Origin: Osmia lignaria lignaria | Lineage: Eukaryota; Arthropoda; Insecta; Hymenoptera; Megachilidae | DNA: 64,000 nucleotides | Reading direction: 5' to 3' | Assembly: GCF_051020975.1 (NCBI RefSeq) | Contig: NC_135032.1 | Coordinates: 4,774,001 to 4,838,000 of the forward strand | Shown: in pieces, positions 36,663-49,600 of the stretch | How the letters are laid out: every line of letters starts with the position of its first letter | Numbering within the stretch: position 1 is the stretch's first letter | Program-made: the position numbers and the translations under genes | The notes under the pieces: model-generated | Databases searched by the model: none | Told to the model about the DNA's origin: nothing | Seen by the model: the letters and a program-made list of their open reading frames with translations, nothing else

Positions 36663-39559
36663 TTGCAGATTTATCTCAAGGGAAGTGGCCTGACGGACAT
36701 ATTTCGAGATATTTCTTCTTCTTGTTGTTCTTCTTCTGCACAGCTGAGCTGGAAGTGGCATTTGCAGGTCGCAATAGTGCAGAGTTATCTCAAAGAAAGG
36801 GGCCACGGTGTTTCTGTATCTCTATTATGTTGGTGCGGCTTCGGAACTTTTAAATATCTCGATATATCTCGAAAACTACGCTTCTGATCAAAAAATATCA
36901 TAGAACGTAAATTGTAGGAAACATTATTCTCTACAAAAAAGGTCTCTTAACATTTTGCCATAGCTCGCTTCGTTTCCGAGATATTTGCAGATTCATCTCA
37001 AGGGAAGGGGTCTGACGGACATATTTCGAGATATTTCTTCTTCTTGTTGTTCTTCTTCTGCACAGCTAAGCTCGAAGCGGCATTTGCAGCTCGCAATAGT
37101 GCAGAGTTATCTCAAAGAAAGAGGCCACGGTGTTTCTGTACCTCTATTATGTTGGTGCAGCTTCGGAACTTTTAAATATCTTGATATATCTCGAGAACTA
37201 CGCATCTGATCAAAAAATATCATCGAACATAAAAAGTAGGAAACTTAATTCTCTACAAAAAAGGTCTCTTAACATTTTGCCATAGCTCGCTTCGTTTCCG
37301 AGATATTTGCAGATTTATCTCAAGGGAAGTGGCCTGACGGACATATTTCGAGATATTTCTTCTTCTTGTTGTTCTTCTTCTGCACAGCTAAGCTGGAAGT
37401 GGCATTTGCGGCTCGCACTAGTGCAGAGTTATCTCAAAGAAAGGGGCCACGGTGTTTCTGTATCCCTATTATGTTGGTGCGGCTTCGGAACTTTTAAATA
37501 TCTTGATATATCTCGAGAGCTACGCATCTGATCAAAAAATATCATCGAACATAAAAAGTAGGAAACTTAATTCTCTACAAAAAAGGTCTCTTAACATTTT
37601 GCCATAGCTCGCTTCGTTTCCGAGATATTTGCAGATTTATCTCAAGGGAAGTGGCCTGACGGACATATTTCGAGATATTTCTTCTTCTTGTTGTTCTTCT
37701 TCTGCACAGCTAAGCTGGAAGTGGCATTTGCGGCTCGCACTAGTGCAGAGTTATCTCAAAGAAAGGGGCCACGGTGTTTCTGTATCCCTATTATGTTGGT
37801 GCGGCTTCGGAACTTTTAAATATCTTGATATATCTCGAGAGCTACGCATCTGATCAAAAAATATCATAGAACATAAAAAGTAGGAAACTTAATTCTCTAC
37901 AAAAAAGGTCTCTTAACATTTTGCCATAGCTCGCTTCGTTTCCGAGATATTTGCTGATTTATCTCAAGGGAAGGGGCCTGACGGACATATTTCGAGATAT
38001 TCCTTCTTCTTGTTGTTCTTCTTCTGCACAGCTAAGCTGGAAGTGGCATTTGCGGCTCGCACTAGTGCAGAGTTATCTCAAAGAAAGGGGCCACGGTGTT
38101 TCTGTATCTCTATTATGTTGGTGCGGCTTCGGAACTTTTAAATATCTCGATATATCTCGAAAACTACGCTTCTGATCAAAAAATATCATAGAACATAAAT
38201 TGTAGGAAACATAATTCTCTACAAAAAAGGTCTCTTAACATTTTGCCATAGCTCGCTTCGTTTCCGAGATATTTGCAGATTCATCTCAAGGGAAGGGGTC
38301 TGACGGACATATTTCGAGATATTTCTTCTTCTTGTTGTTCTTCTTCTGCACAGCTAAGCTCGAAGCGGCATTTGCAGCTCGCAATAGTGCAGAGTTATCT
38401 CAAAGAAAGAGGCCACGGTGTTTCTGTACCTCTATTATGTTGGTGCAGCTTCGGAACTTTTAAATATCTTGATATATCTCGAGAACTACGCATCTGATCA
38501 AAAAATATCATCGAACATAAAAAGTAGGAAACTTAATTCTCTACAAAAAAGGTCTCTTAACATTTTGCCATAGCTCGATCGTTTCCGAGATATTTGCAGA
38601 TTTATCTCAAGGGAAGTGGCCTGACGGACATATTTCGAGATATTTCTTCTTCTTGTTGTTCTTCTTCTGCACAGCTAAGCTGGAAGTGGCATTCGCGGCT
38701 CGCACTAGTGCAGAGTTATCTCAAAGAAAGGGGCCACGGTGTTTCTGTATCTCTATTATGTTGGTGCGGCTTCGGAACTTTTAAATATCTCGATATATCT
38801 CGAAAACTACGCTTCTGATCAAAAAATATCATAGAACATAAATTGTAGGAAACATAATTCTCTACAAAAAAGGTCTCTTAACATTTTGCCATAGCTCGCT
38901 TCGTTTCCGAGATATTTGCAGATATATCTCAAGGGAAGGGGCCTGACGGACATATTTCGAGATATTTCTTCTTCTTGTTGTTCTTCTTCTGCACAGCTAA
39001 GCTGGAAGTGGCATTTACAGCTCGCAATAGTGCAGAGTTATCTCAAAGAAAGGGGCCACGGTGTTTCTGTATCTCTGTTATGTTGGTGCGGCTTCGGAAC
39101 TTTTAAATATCTTGATATATCTCGAGAACTACGCATCTGATCAAAAAATATCATAGAACATGAAAAGTAGGAAACTTACTTCTCTACAAAAAAGGTCTCT
39201 TAACATTTTGCCATAGCTCTCTTCGTTTCCGAGATATTTGCAGATTTATCTCAAGGGAAGGGGCCTGTCGGACATATTTCGAGATATTTCTTCTTCTTGT
39301 TGCTCTTCTTCTGCACAGCTAAGCTCGAAGTGGCATTTGCAGCTCGCAATAGTGCAGAGTTATCTCAAAGAAAGAGGCCACGGTGTTTCTGTACCTCTAT
39401 TATGTTAGTGCAGCTTCGGAACTTTTAAATATCTTGATATATCTCGAGAACTACGCATCTGATCAAAAAATATCATCGAACATAAAAAGTAGGAAACTTA
39501 ATTCTCTACAAAAAAGGTCTCTTAAGATTTTGCCATAGCTCGCTTCGTTTCCGAGATAT
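36663..39559 (+). repeat. Right flank block V-H-S-S-I-H-S'-II-N'
   Basis: Nine units. V (36663) has GAACGTAAATTG, unlike the GACCGT of the core. S is doubled as a single 322-bp duplication (37307 and 37629). The type I unit at 37951 has TTTGCTGATTT and ATATTCCTTC. The H unit at 38273 ends with GCTCGATCG, one base short (321 bp). The type II unit at 38916 shares ATCTCTGTTATG and CTTACTTCTC with the unit at 25715. The N-type unit at 39238 has TATGTTAGTGCAG, which makes TAG in the recurrent frame. Confidence 0.85.
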
Positions 39560-41491
39560 TTGCAGATTTATCTCAAGGGAAGTGGCCTGACGGACATATT
39601 TCGAGATATTTCTTCTTCTTGTTGTTCTTCTTCTGCACAGCTGAGCTGGAAGTGGCATTTGCAGGTCGCAATAGTGCAGAGTTATCTCAAAGAAAGGGGC
39701 CACGGTGTTTCTGTATCTCTATTATGTTGGTGCGGCTTCGGAACTTTTAAATATCTCGATATATCTCGAAAACTACGCTTCTGATCAAAAAATATCATAG
39801 AACGTAAATTGTAGGAAACATTATTCTCTACAAAAAAGGTCTCTTAACATTTTGCCATAGCTCGCTTCGTTTCCGAGATATTTGCAGATTCATCTCAAGG
39901 GAAGGGGTCTGACGGACATATTTCGAGATATTTCTTCTTCTTGTTGTTCTTCTTCTGCACAGCTAAGCTCGAAGCGGCATTTGCAGCTCGCAATAGTGCA
40001 GAGTTATCTCAAAGAAAGAGGCCACGGTGTTTCTGTACCTCTATTATGTTGGTGCAGCTTCGGAACTTTTAAATATCTTGATATATCTCGAGAACTACGC
40101 ATCTGATCAAAAAATATCATCGAACATAAAAAGTAGGAAACTTAATTCTCTACAAAAAAGGTCTCTTAACATTTTGCCATAGCTCGCTTCGTTTCCGAGA
40201 TATTTGCAGATTTATCTCAAGGGAAGTGGCCTGACGGACATATTTCGAGATATTTCTTCTTCTTGTTGTTCTTCTTCTGCACAGCTAAGCTGGAAGTGGC
40301 ATTTGCGGCTCGCACTAGTGCAGAGTTATCTCAAAGAAAGGGGCCACGGTGTTTCTGTATCCCTATTATGTTGGTGCGGCTTCGGAACTTTTAAATATCT
40401 TGATATATCTCGAGAGCTACGCATCTGATCAAAAAATATCATAGAACATAAAAAGTAGGAAACTTAATTCTCTACAAAAAAGGTCTCTTAACATTTTGCC
40501 ATAGCTCGCTTCGTTTCCGAGATATTTGCAGATTTATCTCAAGGGAAGGGGCCTGACGGACATATTTCGAGATATTTCTTCTTCTTGTTGTTCTTCTTCT
40601 GCACAGCTAAGCTGGAAGTGGCATTTGCGGCTCGCACTAGTGCAGAGTTATCTCAAAGAAAGGGGCCACGGTGTTTCTGTATCTCTATTATGTTGGTGCG
40701 GCTTCGGAACTTTTAAATATCTCGATATATCTCGAAAACTACGCTTCTGATCAAAAAATATCATAGAACATAAATTGTAGGAAACATAATTCTCTACAAA
40801 AAAGGTCTCTTAACATTTTGCCATAGCTCGCTTCGTTTCCGAGATATTTGCAGATTCATCTCAAGGGAAGGGGTCTGACGGACATATTTCGAGATATTTC
40901 TTCTTCTTGTTGTTCTTCTTCTGCACAGCTAAGCTCGAAGCGGCATTTGCAGCTCGCAATAGTGCAGAGTTATCTCAAAGAAAGAGGCCACGGTGTTTCT
41001 GTACCTCTATTATGTTGGTGCAGCTTCGGAACTTTTAAATATCTTGATATATCTCGAGAACTACGCATCTGATCAAAAAATATCATCGAACATAAAAAGT
41101 AGGAAACTTAATTCTCTACAAAAAAGGTCTCTTAACATTTTGCCATAGCTCGCTTCGTTTCCGAGATATTTGCAGATTTATCTCAAGGGAAGTGGCCTGA
41201 CGGACATATTTCGAGATATTTCTTCTTCTTGTTGTTCTTCTTCTGCACAGCTGAGCTGGAAGTGGCATTTGCAGGTCGCAATAGTGCAGAGTTATCTCAA
41301 AGAAAGGGGCCACGGTGTTTCTGTATCCCTATTATGTTGGTGCGGCTTCGGAACTTTTAAATATCTTGATATATCTCGAGAACTACGCATCTGATCAAAA
41401 AATATCATACCACATAAAAAGTAGGAAACTTAATTCTCTACAAGAAAGGTCTCTAAACATTTTGCCATAGCTCGCTTCGTTTCCAAGATAT
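39560..41491 (+). repeat. V-H-S-I-H-V block
   Basis: Units V, H, S, type I, H and a V hybrid. The first five repeat the order at 24105-25714, about 15.5 kb away. The last unit (41170) starts as V (CAGCTGAGCTGG, GCAGGTCGC) but continues with ATCCCTATT, a type II tail, ATCATACCACAT and CTACAAGAAAGG, so it is a recombinant. Confidence 0.85.
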
Positions 41492-44067
41492 TTGCAGATT
41501 TATCTCAAGGGAAGGGGCCTGACGGACATATTTCGAGATATTTCTTCTTCTTGTTGTTCTTCTTCTGCACAGCTAAGCTGGAAGTGGCATTTGCAGCTCG
41601 CAATAGTGCAGAGTTTTCTCAAAGAGAGGGGCCACGGTGTTTCTGTATCTCTATTATGTTGGTGCGGCTTCGGAACTTTTAAGTATCTTGATCTATCTCG
41701 AGAACTACGCATCTGATCAAAAAATATCATAGAAGATAAAAAGTAGGAAACTTAATTCTCTACAAAAAAGGTCTCTTAACATTTCGCCATATCTCGCATC
41801 GTTTCCGAGATATATGCAGATTTATCTCAAGGGAAGGGGCCTGTCGGACATATTTCGAGATATTTCTTCTTCTTGTTGCTCTTCTTCTGCACAGCTAAGC
41901 TGGAAGTGGCATTTGCGGCTCGCACTAGTGCAGAGTTATCTCAAAGAAAGGGGCCACGGTGTTTCTGTATCCCTATTATGTTGGTGCGGCTTCGGAACTT
42001 TTAAATATCTTGATATATCTCGAGAACTACGCATCTGATCAAAAAATATCATAGAACATAAAAAGTAGGAAACTTAATTCTCTACAAAAAAGGTCTCTTA
42101 ACATTTTGCCATAGCTCGCTTCGTTTCCGAGATATTTGCAGATTTATCTCAAGGGAAGTGGCCTGACGGGCATATTTCGAGATATTTCTTCTTCTTGTTG
42201 TTCTTCTTCTGCACAGCTAAGCTGGAAGTGGCATTTGCAGCTCGCAATAGTGCAGAGTTATCCCAAAGAAAGGGGCCACGGTGTTTCTGTATCTCTATTA
42301 TGTTGGTGCGGCTTCGGAACTTTTAAATATCTCGATATATCTCGAAAACTACGCTTCTGATCAAAAAATATCATAGAACATAAATTGTAGGAAACATAAT
42401 TCTCTACAAAAAAGGTCTCTTAACATTTTGCCATAGCTCGCTTCGTTTCCGAGATATTTGCAGATTTATCTCAAGGGAAGGGGCCTGACGGACATATTTC
42501 GAGATATTTCTTCTTCTTGTTGTTCTTCTTCTGCACAGCTAAGCTGGAAGTGGCATTTGCAGCGCGCAATAGTGCAGAGTTATCTCAAAGAAAGGGGCCA
42601 CGGTGTTTCTGTATCTCTATTATGTTGGTGCGGCTTCGGAACTTTTAAATATCTTGATATATCTCGAGAACTACGCATCTGATCAAAAAATATCATACTA
42701 CATAAAAAGTAGGAAACTTAAATCTCTACAAGAAAGGTCTCTAAACATTTTGCCATAGCTCGCTTCGTTTCCGAGATATTTGCAGATTTATCTCAAGGGA
42801 AGGGGCCTGACGGACATATTTCGAGATATTTCTTCTTCTTGTTGTTCTTCTTCTGCACAGCTAAGCTGGAAGTGGCATTTGCAGCTCGCAATAGTGCAGA
42901 GTTTTCTCAAAGAGAGGGGCCACGGTGTTTCTGTATCTCTATTATGTTGGTGCGGCTTCGGAACTTTTAAGTATCTTGATCTATCTCGAGAACTACGCAT
43001 CTGATCAAAAAATATCATAGAAGATAAAAAGTAGGAAACTTAATTCTCTACAAAAAAGGTCTCTTAACATTTCGCCATAGCCCGCATCGTTTCCGAGATA
43101 TTTGCAGATTTATCTCAAGGGAAGGGGCCTGTCGGACATATTTCGAGATATTTCTTCTTCTTGTTGCTCTTCTTCTGCACAGCTAAGCTGGAAGTGGCAT
43201 TTGCGGCTCGCACTAGTGCAGAGTTATCTCAACGAAAGGGGCCACGGTGTTTCTGTATCTCTATTATGTTGGTGCGGCTTCGGAACTTTTAAATATCTCG
43301 ATATATCTCGAAAACTACGCTTCTGAACAAAAAATATCATAGAACATAAATTGTAGGAAACATAATTCTCTACAAAAAAGGTCTCTTAACATTTTGCCAT
43401 AGCTCGCTTCGTTTCCGAGATATTTGCAGATATATCTCAAGGGAAGGGGCCTGACGGACATATTTCGAGATATTTCTTCTTCTTGTTGTTCTTCTTCTGC
43501 ACAGCTTAACTGGAAGTGGCATTTACAGCTCGCAATAGTGCAGAGTTATCTCAAAGAAAGGGGCCACGGTGTTTCTGTATCTCTATTATGTTGGTGCGGC
43601 TTCGGAACTTTTAAATATCTTGATATATCTCGAGAACTACGCATCTGATCAAAAAATATCATAGAACATAAAAAGTAGGAAACCTAATTCTCTACAAAAA
43701 AGGTCTCTTAACATTTTGCCATAGCTCTCTTCGTTTCCGAGATATTTGCAGATTTATCTCAAGGGAAGGGGCCTGACGGACATATTTCGAGATATTTCTT
43801 CTTCTTGTTGTTCTTCTTCTGCACAGCTAAGCTGAAAGTGGCATTTGCAGCTCGAAATAGTGCAGAGTTATCTCAAAGAAAGGGGCCACGGTGTTTCTGT
43901 ATCTCTATTCTGTTGGTGCGGCTTCGGAACTTTTAAATATCTTGATATATCTCGAGAACTACGCATCTGATCAGAAAATATCATAGAAGATAAAAAGTAG
44001 GAAACTTAATTCTCTACAAAAAAGGTCGCTCAACATTTTGCCATAGCTCGCTTCGTTTCCGAGATAT
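41492..44067 (+). repeat. 1288-bp four-monomer repeat and flanking units
   Basis: The units at 41492 and 42780 both have GAGTTTTCTCAAAGAGAGG, AAGTATCTTGATCTATC, AGAAGATAAAAAG and then TTTCGCCATA; those at 41814 and 43102 both have GGCCTGTCGGAC and TTGCTCTTC. The spacing is 1288 bp. Between them lie a G-type unit (42136) and a type II unit with GCAGCGCGC (42458). The second copy changes partway, with a type I end at 43102, where CTGAACAAAAA destroys the usual TGATCA. The unit at 43746 resembles X (AAGCTGAAAGTGG, TATTCTGTTGG). Confidence 0.8.
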
Positions 44068-44711
44068 TTGCATATTTATCTCAAGGGAAGGGGCCTGACG
44101 GACATATTTCGAGATATTTCTTCTTCTTGTTTTTCTTCTTCTGCACAGCTAAGCTGGAAGTGGCATTTGCAGCTCGCAATAGGGCAGAGATATCTCAAAG
44201 AAAGGGGCCACGGTGTTTCTGTATCTCTATTATGCTGGTGCGGCTTCGGAACTTTTAAATATCTTGATATATCTCGAGAACTACGCATCTGATCCAAAAA
44301 TATCATAGAACATAAATAGTAGGAAACTTAATTCTCTACAAAAAAGGTCTCTCAACATTTTGCCATAGCTCCCTTCGTTTCCGAGATATTTGCAGATTTA
44401 TCTCAAGGGAAGGGGCCTAACGGACATATTTCCAGATATTTCTTCTTCTTGTTGTTCTTCTTCTGCACAGCTAAGCTGGAAGTGGCATTTGCGGCTCGCA
44501 CTAGTGCAGAGTTATCTCAAAGAAAGGGGCCACGGTGTTTCTGTATCTCTATTATGTTGGTGCGGCTTCGGAACTTTTAAATATCTTGATATATCTCGAG
44601 AACTACGCATCTGATCAAAAAATATCATAGAAGATAAAAAGTAGGGAACTTAATTCTCTACAAAAAAGGTCTCTTCACATTTTGCCATAGCACGCTTCGT
44701 TTCCGAGATAT
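44068..44711 (+). repeat. Two monomers related to 8670-9313
   Basis: The unit at 44068 ends with TGATCCAAAAATATC, AAATAGTAGG and GGTCTCTCAACATT, and the next has CTAACGGACATATTTCCAG. The same rare series is seen at 8670-9313 (TGATCCAAAACTATC, AAATAGTAGG, CTCTCAACATT, TATTTCCAG), about 35 kb away. The unit at 44068 also has CTTGTTTTTCTTC and AATAGGGCAGAGATATC. Confidence 0.75.
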
Positions 44712-46640
44712 TTGCAGATATATCTCAAGGGAAGGGGCCTGACGGACATATTTCGAGATATTTCTTCTTCTTGTTGTTCTTCTTCTGCACAGCTAAGCTG
44801 GAAGTGGCATTTACAGCTCGCAATAGTGCAGAGTTATCTCAAAGAAAGGGGCCACGGTGTTTCTGTATCTCTATTATGTTGGTGCGGCTTCGGAACTTTT
44901 AAATATCTTGATATATCTCGAGAACTACGCATCTGATCAAAAAATATCATAGAAGATAAAAAGTAGGGAACTTAATTCTCTACAAAAAAGGTCTCTTAAC
45001 ATTTTCCCATAGCTGGCATCGTTTCCGAGATATTTGCAGATTTATCTCAAGGGAAGGGGCCTGACGGACATATTCCGAGATATTTCTTCTTCTTGTTGTT
45101 CCTCTTCTGCACAGCTAAGCTGGAAGTGGCATTTGCAGCTCGCAATAGTGCAGAGTTATCTCAAAGAGAGGGGCCACGGTGTTTCTGTATCTCTATTATG
45201 TTGGTGCGGCTTCGGAACTTTCAAATATCTTGATATATCTCGAGAACTACGCATCTGATCAGAAAATATCATAGAAGATAAAAAGTAGGAAACTTAATTC
45301 TCTACAAAAAAGGTCTCTTAACATTTTGCCATAGCTCTCTTCGTTTCCGAGATATTTGCAGATTTATCTCAAGGGAAGGGGCCTGACGGACATATTTCCA
45401 GATATTTCTTCTTCTTGTTGTTCTTCTTCTGCACAGCTAAGCTGGAAGTGGCATTTACAGCTCGCAATAGTGCAGAGTTATCTCAAAGAAAGGGGCCACG
45501 GTGTTTCTGTATCTCTATTATGTTGGTGCGGCTTCGGAACTTTTAAATATCTTGATATAACTCGAGAACTACGCATCTGATCAAAAAATATCATAGAAGA
45601 TAAAAAGTAGGGAACTTAATTCTCTACAAAAAAGGTCTCTTCACATTTTGCCATAGCACGCTTCGTTTCCGAGATATTTGCAGATATATCTCAAGGGAAG
45701 GGGCCTGACGGACATATTTCGAGATATTTCTTCTTCTTGTTGTTCTTCTTCTGCACAGCTAAGCTGGAAGTGGCATTTACAGCTCGCAATAGTGCAGAGT
45801 TATCTCAAAGAAAGGGGCCACGGTGTTTCTGTATCTCTATTATGTTGGTGCGGCTTCGGAACTTTTAAATATCTTGATATATCTGGAGAACTACGCATCT
45901 GATCAAAAAATATCATAGAAGATAAAAAGTAGGGAACTTAATTCTCTACAAAAAAGGTCTCTTAACATTTTCCCATAGCTGGCATCGTTTCCGAGATATT
46001 TGCAGATTTATCTCAAGGGAAGGGGCCTGACGGACATATTCCGAGATATTTCTTCTTCTTGTTGTTCCTCTTCTGCACAGCTAAGCTGGAAGTGGCATTT
46101 GCAGCTCGCAATAGTGCAGAGTTATCTCAAAGAGAGGGGCCACGGTGTTTCTGTATCTCTATTATGTTGGTGCGGCTTCGGAACTTTCAAATATCTTGAT
46201 ATATCTCGAGAACTACGCATCTGATCAGAAAATATCATAGAAGATAAAAAGTAGGAAACTTAATTCTCTACAAAAAAGGTCTCTTAACATTTTGCCATAG
46301 CTCTCTTCGTTTCCGAGATATTTGCAGATTTATCTCAAGGTAAGGGGCCTGACGGACATATTTCCAGATATTTCTTCTTCTTGTTCTTCTTCTGCACAGC
46401 TAAACTGGAAGTGGCATTTCCAGGTCGCAATAGTGCAGAGTTATCTCAAAGAAAGGAGCCACGGTGTTTCTGTATCTCTATTATGTTGGTGCGGCTTCGG
46501 AACTTTTAAATATCTTGATATATCTCGAGAACTACGCGTCTGATCAAAAAATATCATAGAACATAAAAAGTAGGAAACATAATTCTCTACAAAAAAGGTC
46601 TCTTAACATTTTGCCATAGCTCGGTTCGTTTCCGAGATAT
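44712..46640 (+). repeat. Two tandem 966-bp trimers
   Basis: Copies start at 44712 and 45678. Each is preceded by CTTCACATTTTGCCATAGCA. Each has a type II unit with TTTACAGC and GTAGGGAAC, a unit with CCCATAGCTGGCATCG upstream and TATTCCGAG, GTTCCTCTTC and CTTTCAAATATC inside, and a unit with ATTTCCAG. The second copy is modified at its end: the unit at 46322 has CAAGGTAAGG, a 3-bp deletion in the TTC tract and CCAGGTCGC. Confidence 0.88.
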
Positions 46641-49600
46641 TTGCAGATTTATCTGAAGGGAAGGGGCCTGACGGACATATTTCGAGATATTTCTTCTTCT
46701 TGTTGTTCTTCTTCTGCACAGCTAAACTGGAAGTGGCATTTCCAGCTCGCAATAGTGCAGAGTTATCTCAAAGAAAGGGGCCACGGTGTTTCTGTATCTC
46801 TATTATGTTGGTGCGGCTTCGGAACTTTTAAATATCTTGATATATCTCGAGAACTACGCATCTGATCAAAAAATATCATAGAACATAAAAAGTAGGAAAC
46901 TTAATTCTCTACAAAAAAGGTCTCTTAACATTTTGCCATAGCTCGCTTTGTTTCCGAGATATTTGCAGATTTATCGCAAGGGAAGGGGCCTAACGGACAT
47001 ATTTCGAGATATTTCTTCTTCTTGTTGTTCTTCTTCTGCACAGCTAAACTGGAAGTGGCATTTCCAGCTCGCAATAGTGCAGAGTTATCTCAGAGAAAGA
47101 GGCCACGGTGTTTCTGTATCTCTATTATGTTGGTGCGGTTTCGGAACTTTTAAATATCTTGATATATCTCGAGAACTACGCATCTGATCAAAAAATATCA
47201 TAGAACATAAAAAGTAGGAAACTTAATTCTCTACAAAAAAGGTCTCTTAACATTTTGCCATAGCTCGCTTCGTTTCCGAGATATTTGCAGATTTATCTCA
47301 AGGGAAGGGGCCTGACGGACATATTTCGAGATATTTCTTCTTCTTGTTGTTCTTCTTCTGCACAGCTGAGCTGGAAGTGGCATTTGCAGGTCGCAATAGT
47401 GCAGAGTTATCTCAAAGAAAGGGGCCACGGTGTTTCTGTATCTCTATTATGTTGGTGCGGCTTCGGAACTTTTAAATATCTCGATATAGCTCGAAAACTA
47501 CGCTTCTGATCAAAAAATATCATAGAACGTAAATTGTAGGAAACATTATTCTCTACAAAAAAGGTCTCTTAACATCTTGCCATAGCTCGCTTCGTTTCCG
47601 AGATATTTGCAGATTCATCTCAAGGGAAGGGGTCTGACAGACATATTTAGAGATATTTCTTCTTCTTGTTGTTCTTCTTCTGCACAGCTAAGCTCGAAGC
47701 GGCATTTGCAGCTCGCAATAGTGCAGAGTTATCTCAAAGAAAGAGGCCACGGTGTTTCTGTACCTCTATTATGTTGGTGCGGCTTCGGAACTTTTAAATA
47801 TCTCGATATATCTCGAAAACTACGCTTCTGATCAAAAAATATCATAGAACATAAAAAGTAGGAAACTTAATTCTCTACAAAAAAGGTCTCTTAACATTTT
47901 GCCATAGCTCGCTTCGTTTCCGAGATATTTGCAGATTCATCTCAAGGGAAGGGGTCTGACGGACATATTTCGAGATATTTCTTCTTCTTGTTGTTCTTCT
48001 TCTGCACAGCTGAGCTGGAAGTGGCATTTGCAGGTCGCAATAGTGCAGAGTTATCTCAAAGAAAGGGGCCACGGTGTTTCTGTATCTCTATTATGTTGGT
48101 GCGGCTTCGGAACTTTTAAATATCTCGATATATCTCGAAAACTACGCTTCTGATCAAAAAATATCATAGAACATAAATTGTAGGAAACATAATTTTCTAC
48201 AAAAAAGGTCTCTTAAGATTTTGCCATAGCTCGCTTCGTTTCCGAGACATTTGCAGATTTATCTCAAGGGAAGGGGCCTGACGGACATATTTCGAGATAT
48301 TTCTTCTTCTTGTTGTTCTTCTTCTGCACAGCTAAGTTGGAAGTGGCATTTGCGGCTCGCACTAGTGCAGAGTTATCTCAAAGAAAGGGGCCACGGTGTT
48401 TCTGTATCTCTATTATGTTGGTGCGGCTTCGGAACTTTTAAATATCTCGATATATCTCGAAAACTACGCTTCTGATCAAAAAATATCATAGAACATAGAT
48501 TGTAGGAAACATAATTCTCTACGAAAAAGGTCTCTTAACATTTTGCCATAGCTCGCTTCGTTTCCGAGATATTTGCAGATATATCTCAAGGGAAGGGGCC
48601 TAACGGACATATTTCGAGATATTTCTTCTTCTTGTTGTTCTTCTTCTGCACAGCTAAACTGGAAGTGGCATTTGCAGGTCGCAATAGTGCAGAGTTATCT
48701 CAAAGAAAGGGGCCACGGTGTTTCTGTATCTCTATTATGTTGGTGCGGCTTCGGAACTTTTAAATATCTCGATATATCTCGAAAACTACGCTTCTGATCA
48801 AAAAATATCATAGAATATAAATTGTAGGAAACATAATTCTCTACAAAAAAGGTCTGTTAACATTTTGCCATAGCTCGCTTCGTTTCCGAGATATTTGCAG
48901 ATTTATCTCAAGGGAAGGGGCCTGACGGACATATTTCGAGATATTTCTTCTTCTTGTTGTTCTTCTTCTGCACAGCTAAGCTGGAAGTGGCATTTGCGGC
49001 TCGCACTAGTGCAGAGTTATCTCAAAGAAAGGGGCCACGGTGTTTCTGTATCTCTATTATGTTGGTGCGGCTTCGGAACTTTTAAATATCTCGATATATC
49101 TCGAGAACTACGCATCTGATCAAAAAATATCATAGAACATAAAAAGTAGGAAACTTAATTCTCTACAAAAAAGGTCTCTTAACATTTTGCCATAGCTCGC
49201 TTCGTTTCCGAGATATTTGCAGATTTATCTCAAGGGAAGGGGCCTGACGGACATATTTCGAGATATTTCTTCTTCTTGTTGTTCTTCTTCTGCACAGCTG
49301 AGCTGGAAGTGGCATTTGCAGGTCGCAATAGTGCAGAGTTATCTCAAAGAAAGGGGCCACGGTGTTTCTGTATCTCTATTATGTTGGTGCGGCTTCGTAA
49401 CTTTTAAATATCTCGATATATCTCGAAAACTACGCTTCTGATCAAAAAATATCATAGAACATAAAAAGTAGGAAACTTAATTCTCTACAAAAAAGGTCTG
49501 TTAACATTTTGCCATAGCTCGCTTTGTTTCCGAGATATTTGCAGATTTATCTCAAGGGAAGGGGCCTAACGGACATATTTCGAGATATTTCTTCTTCTTG

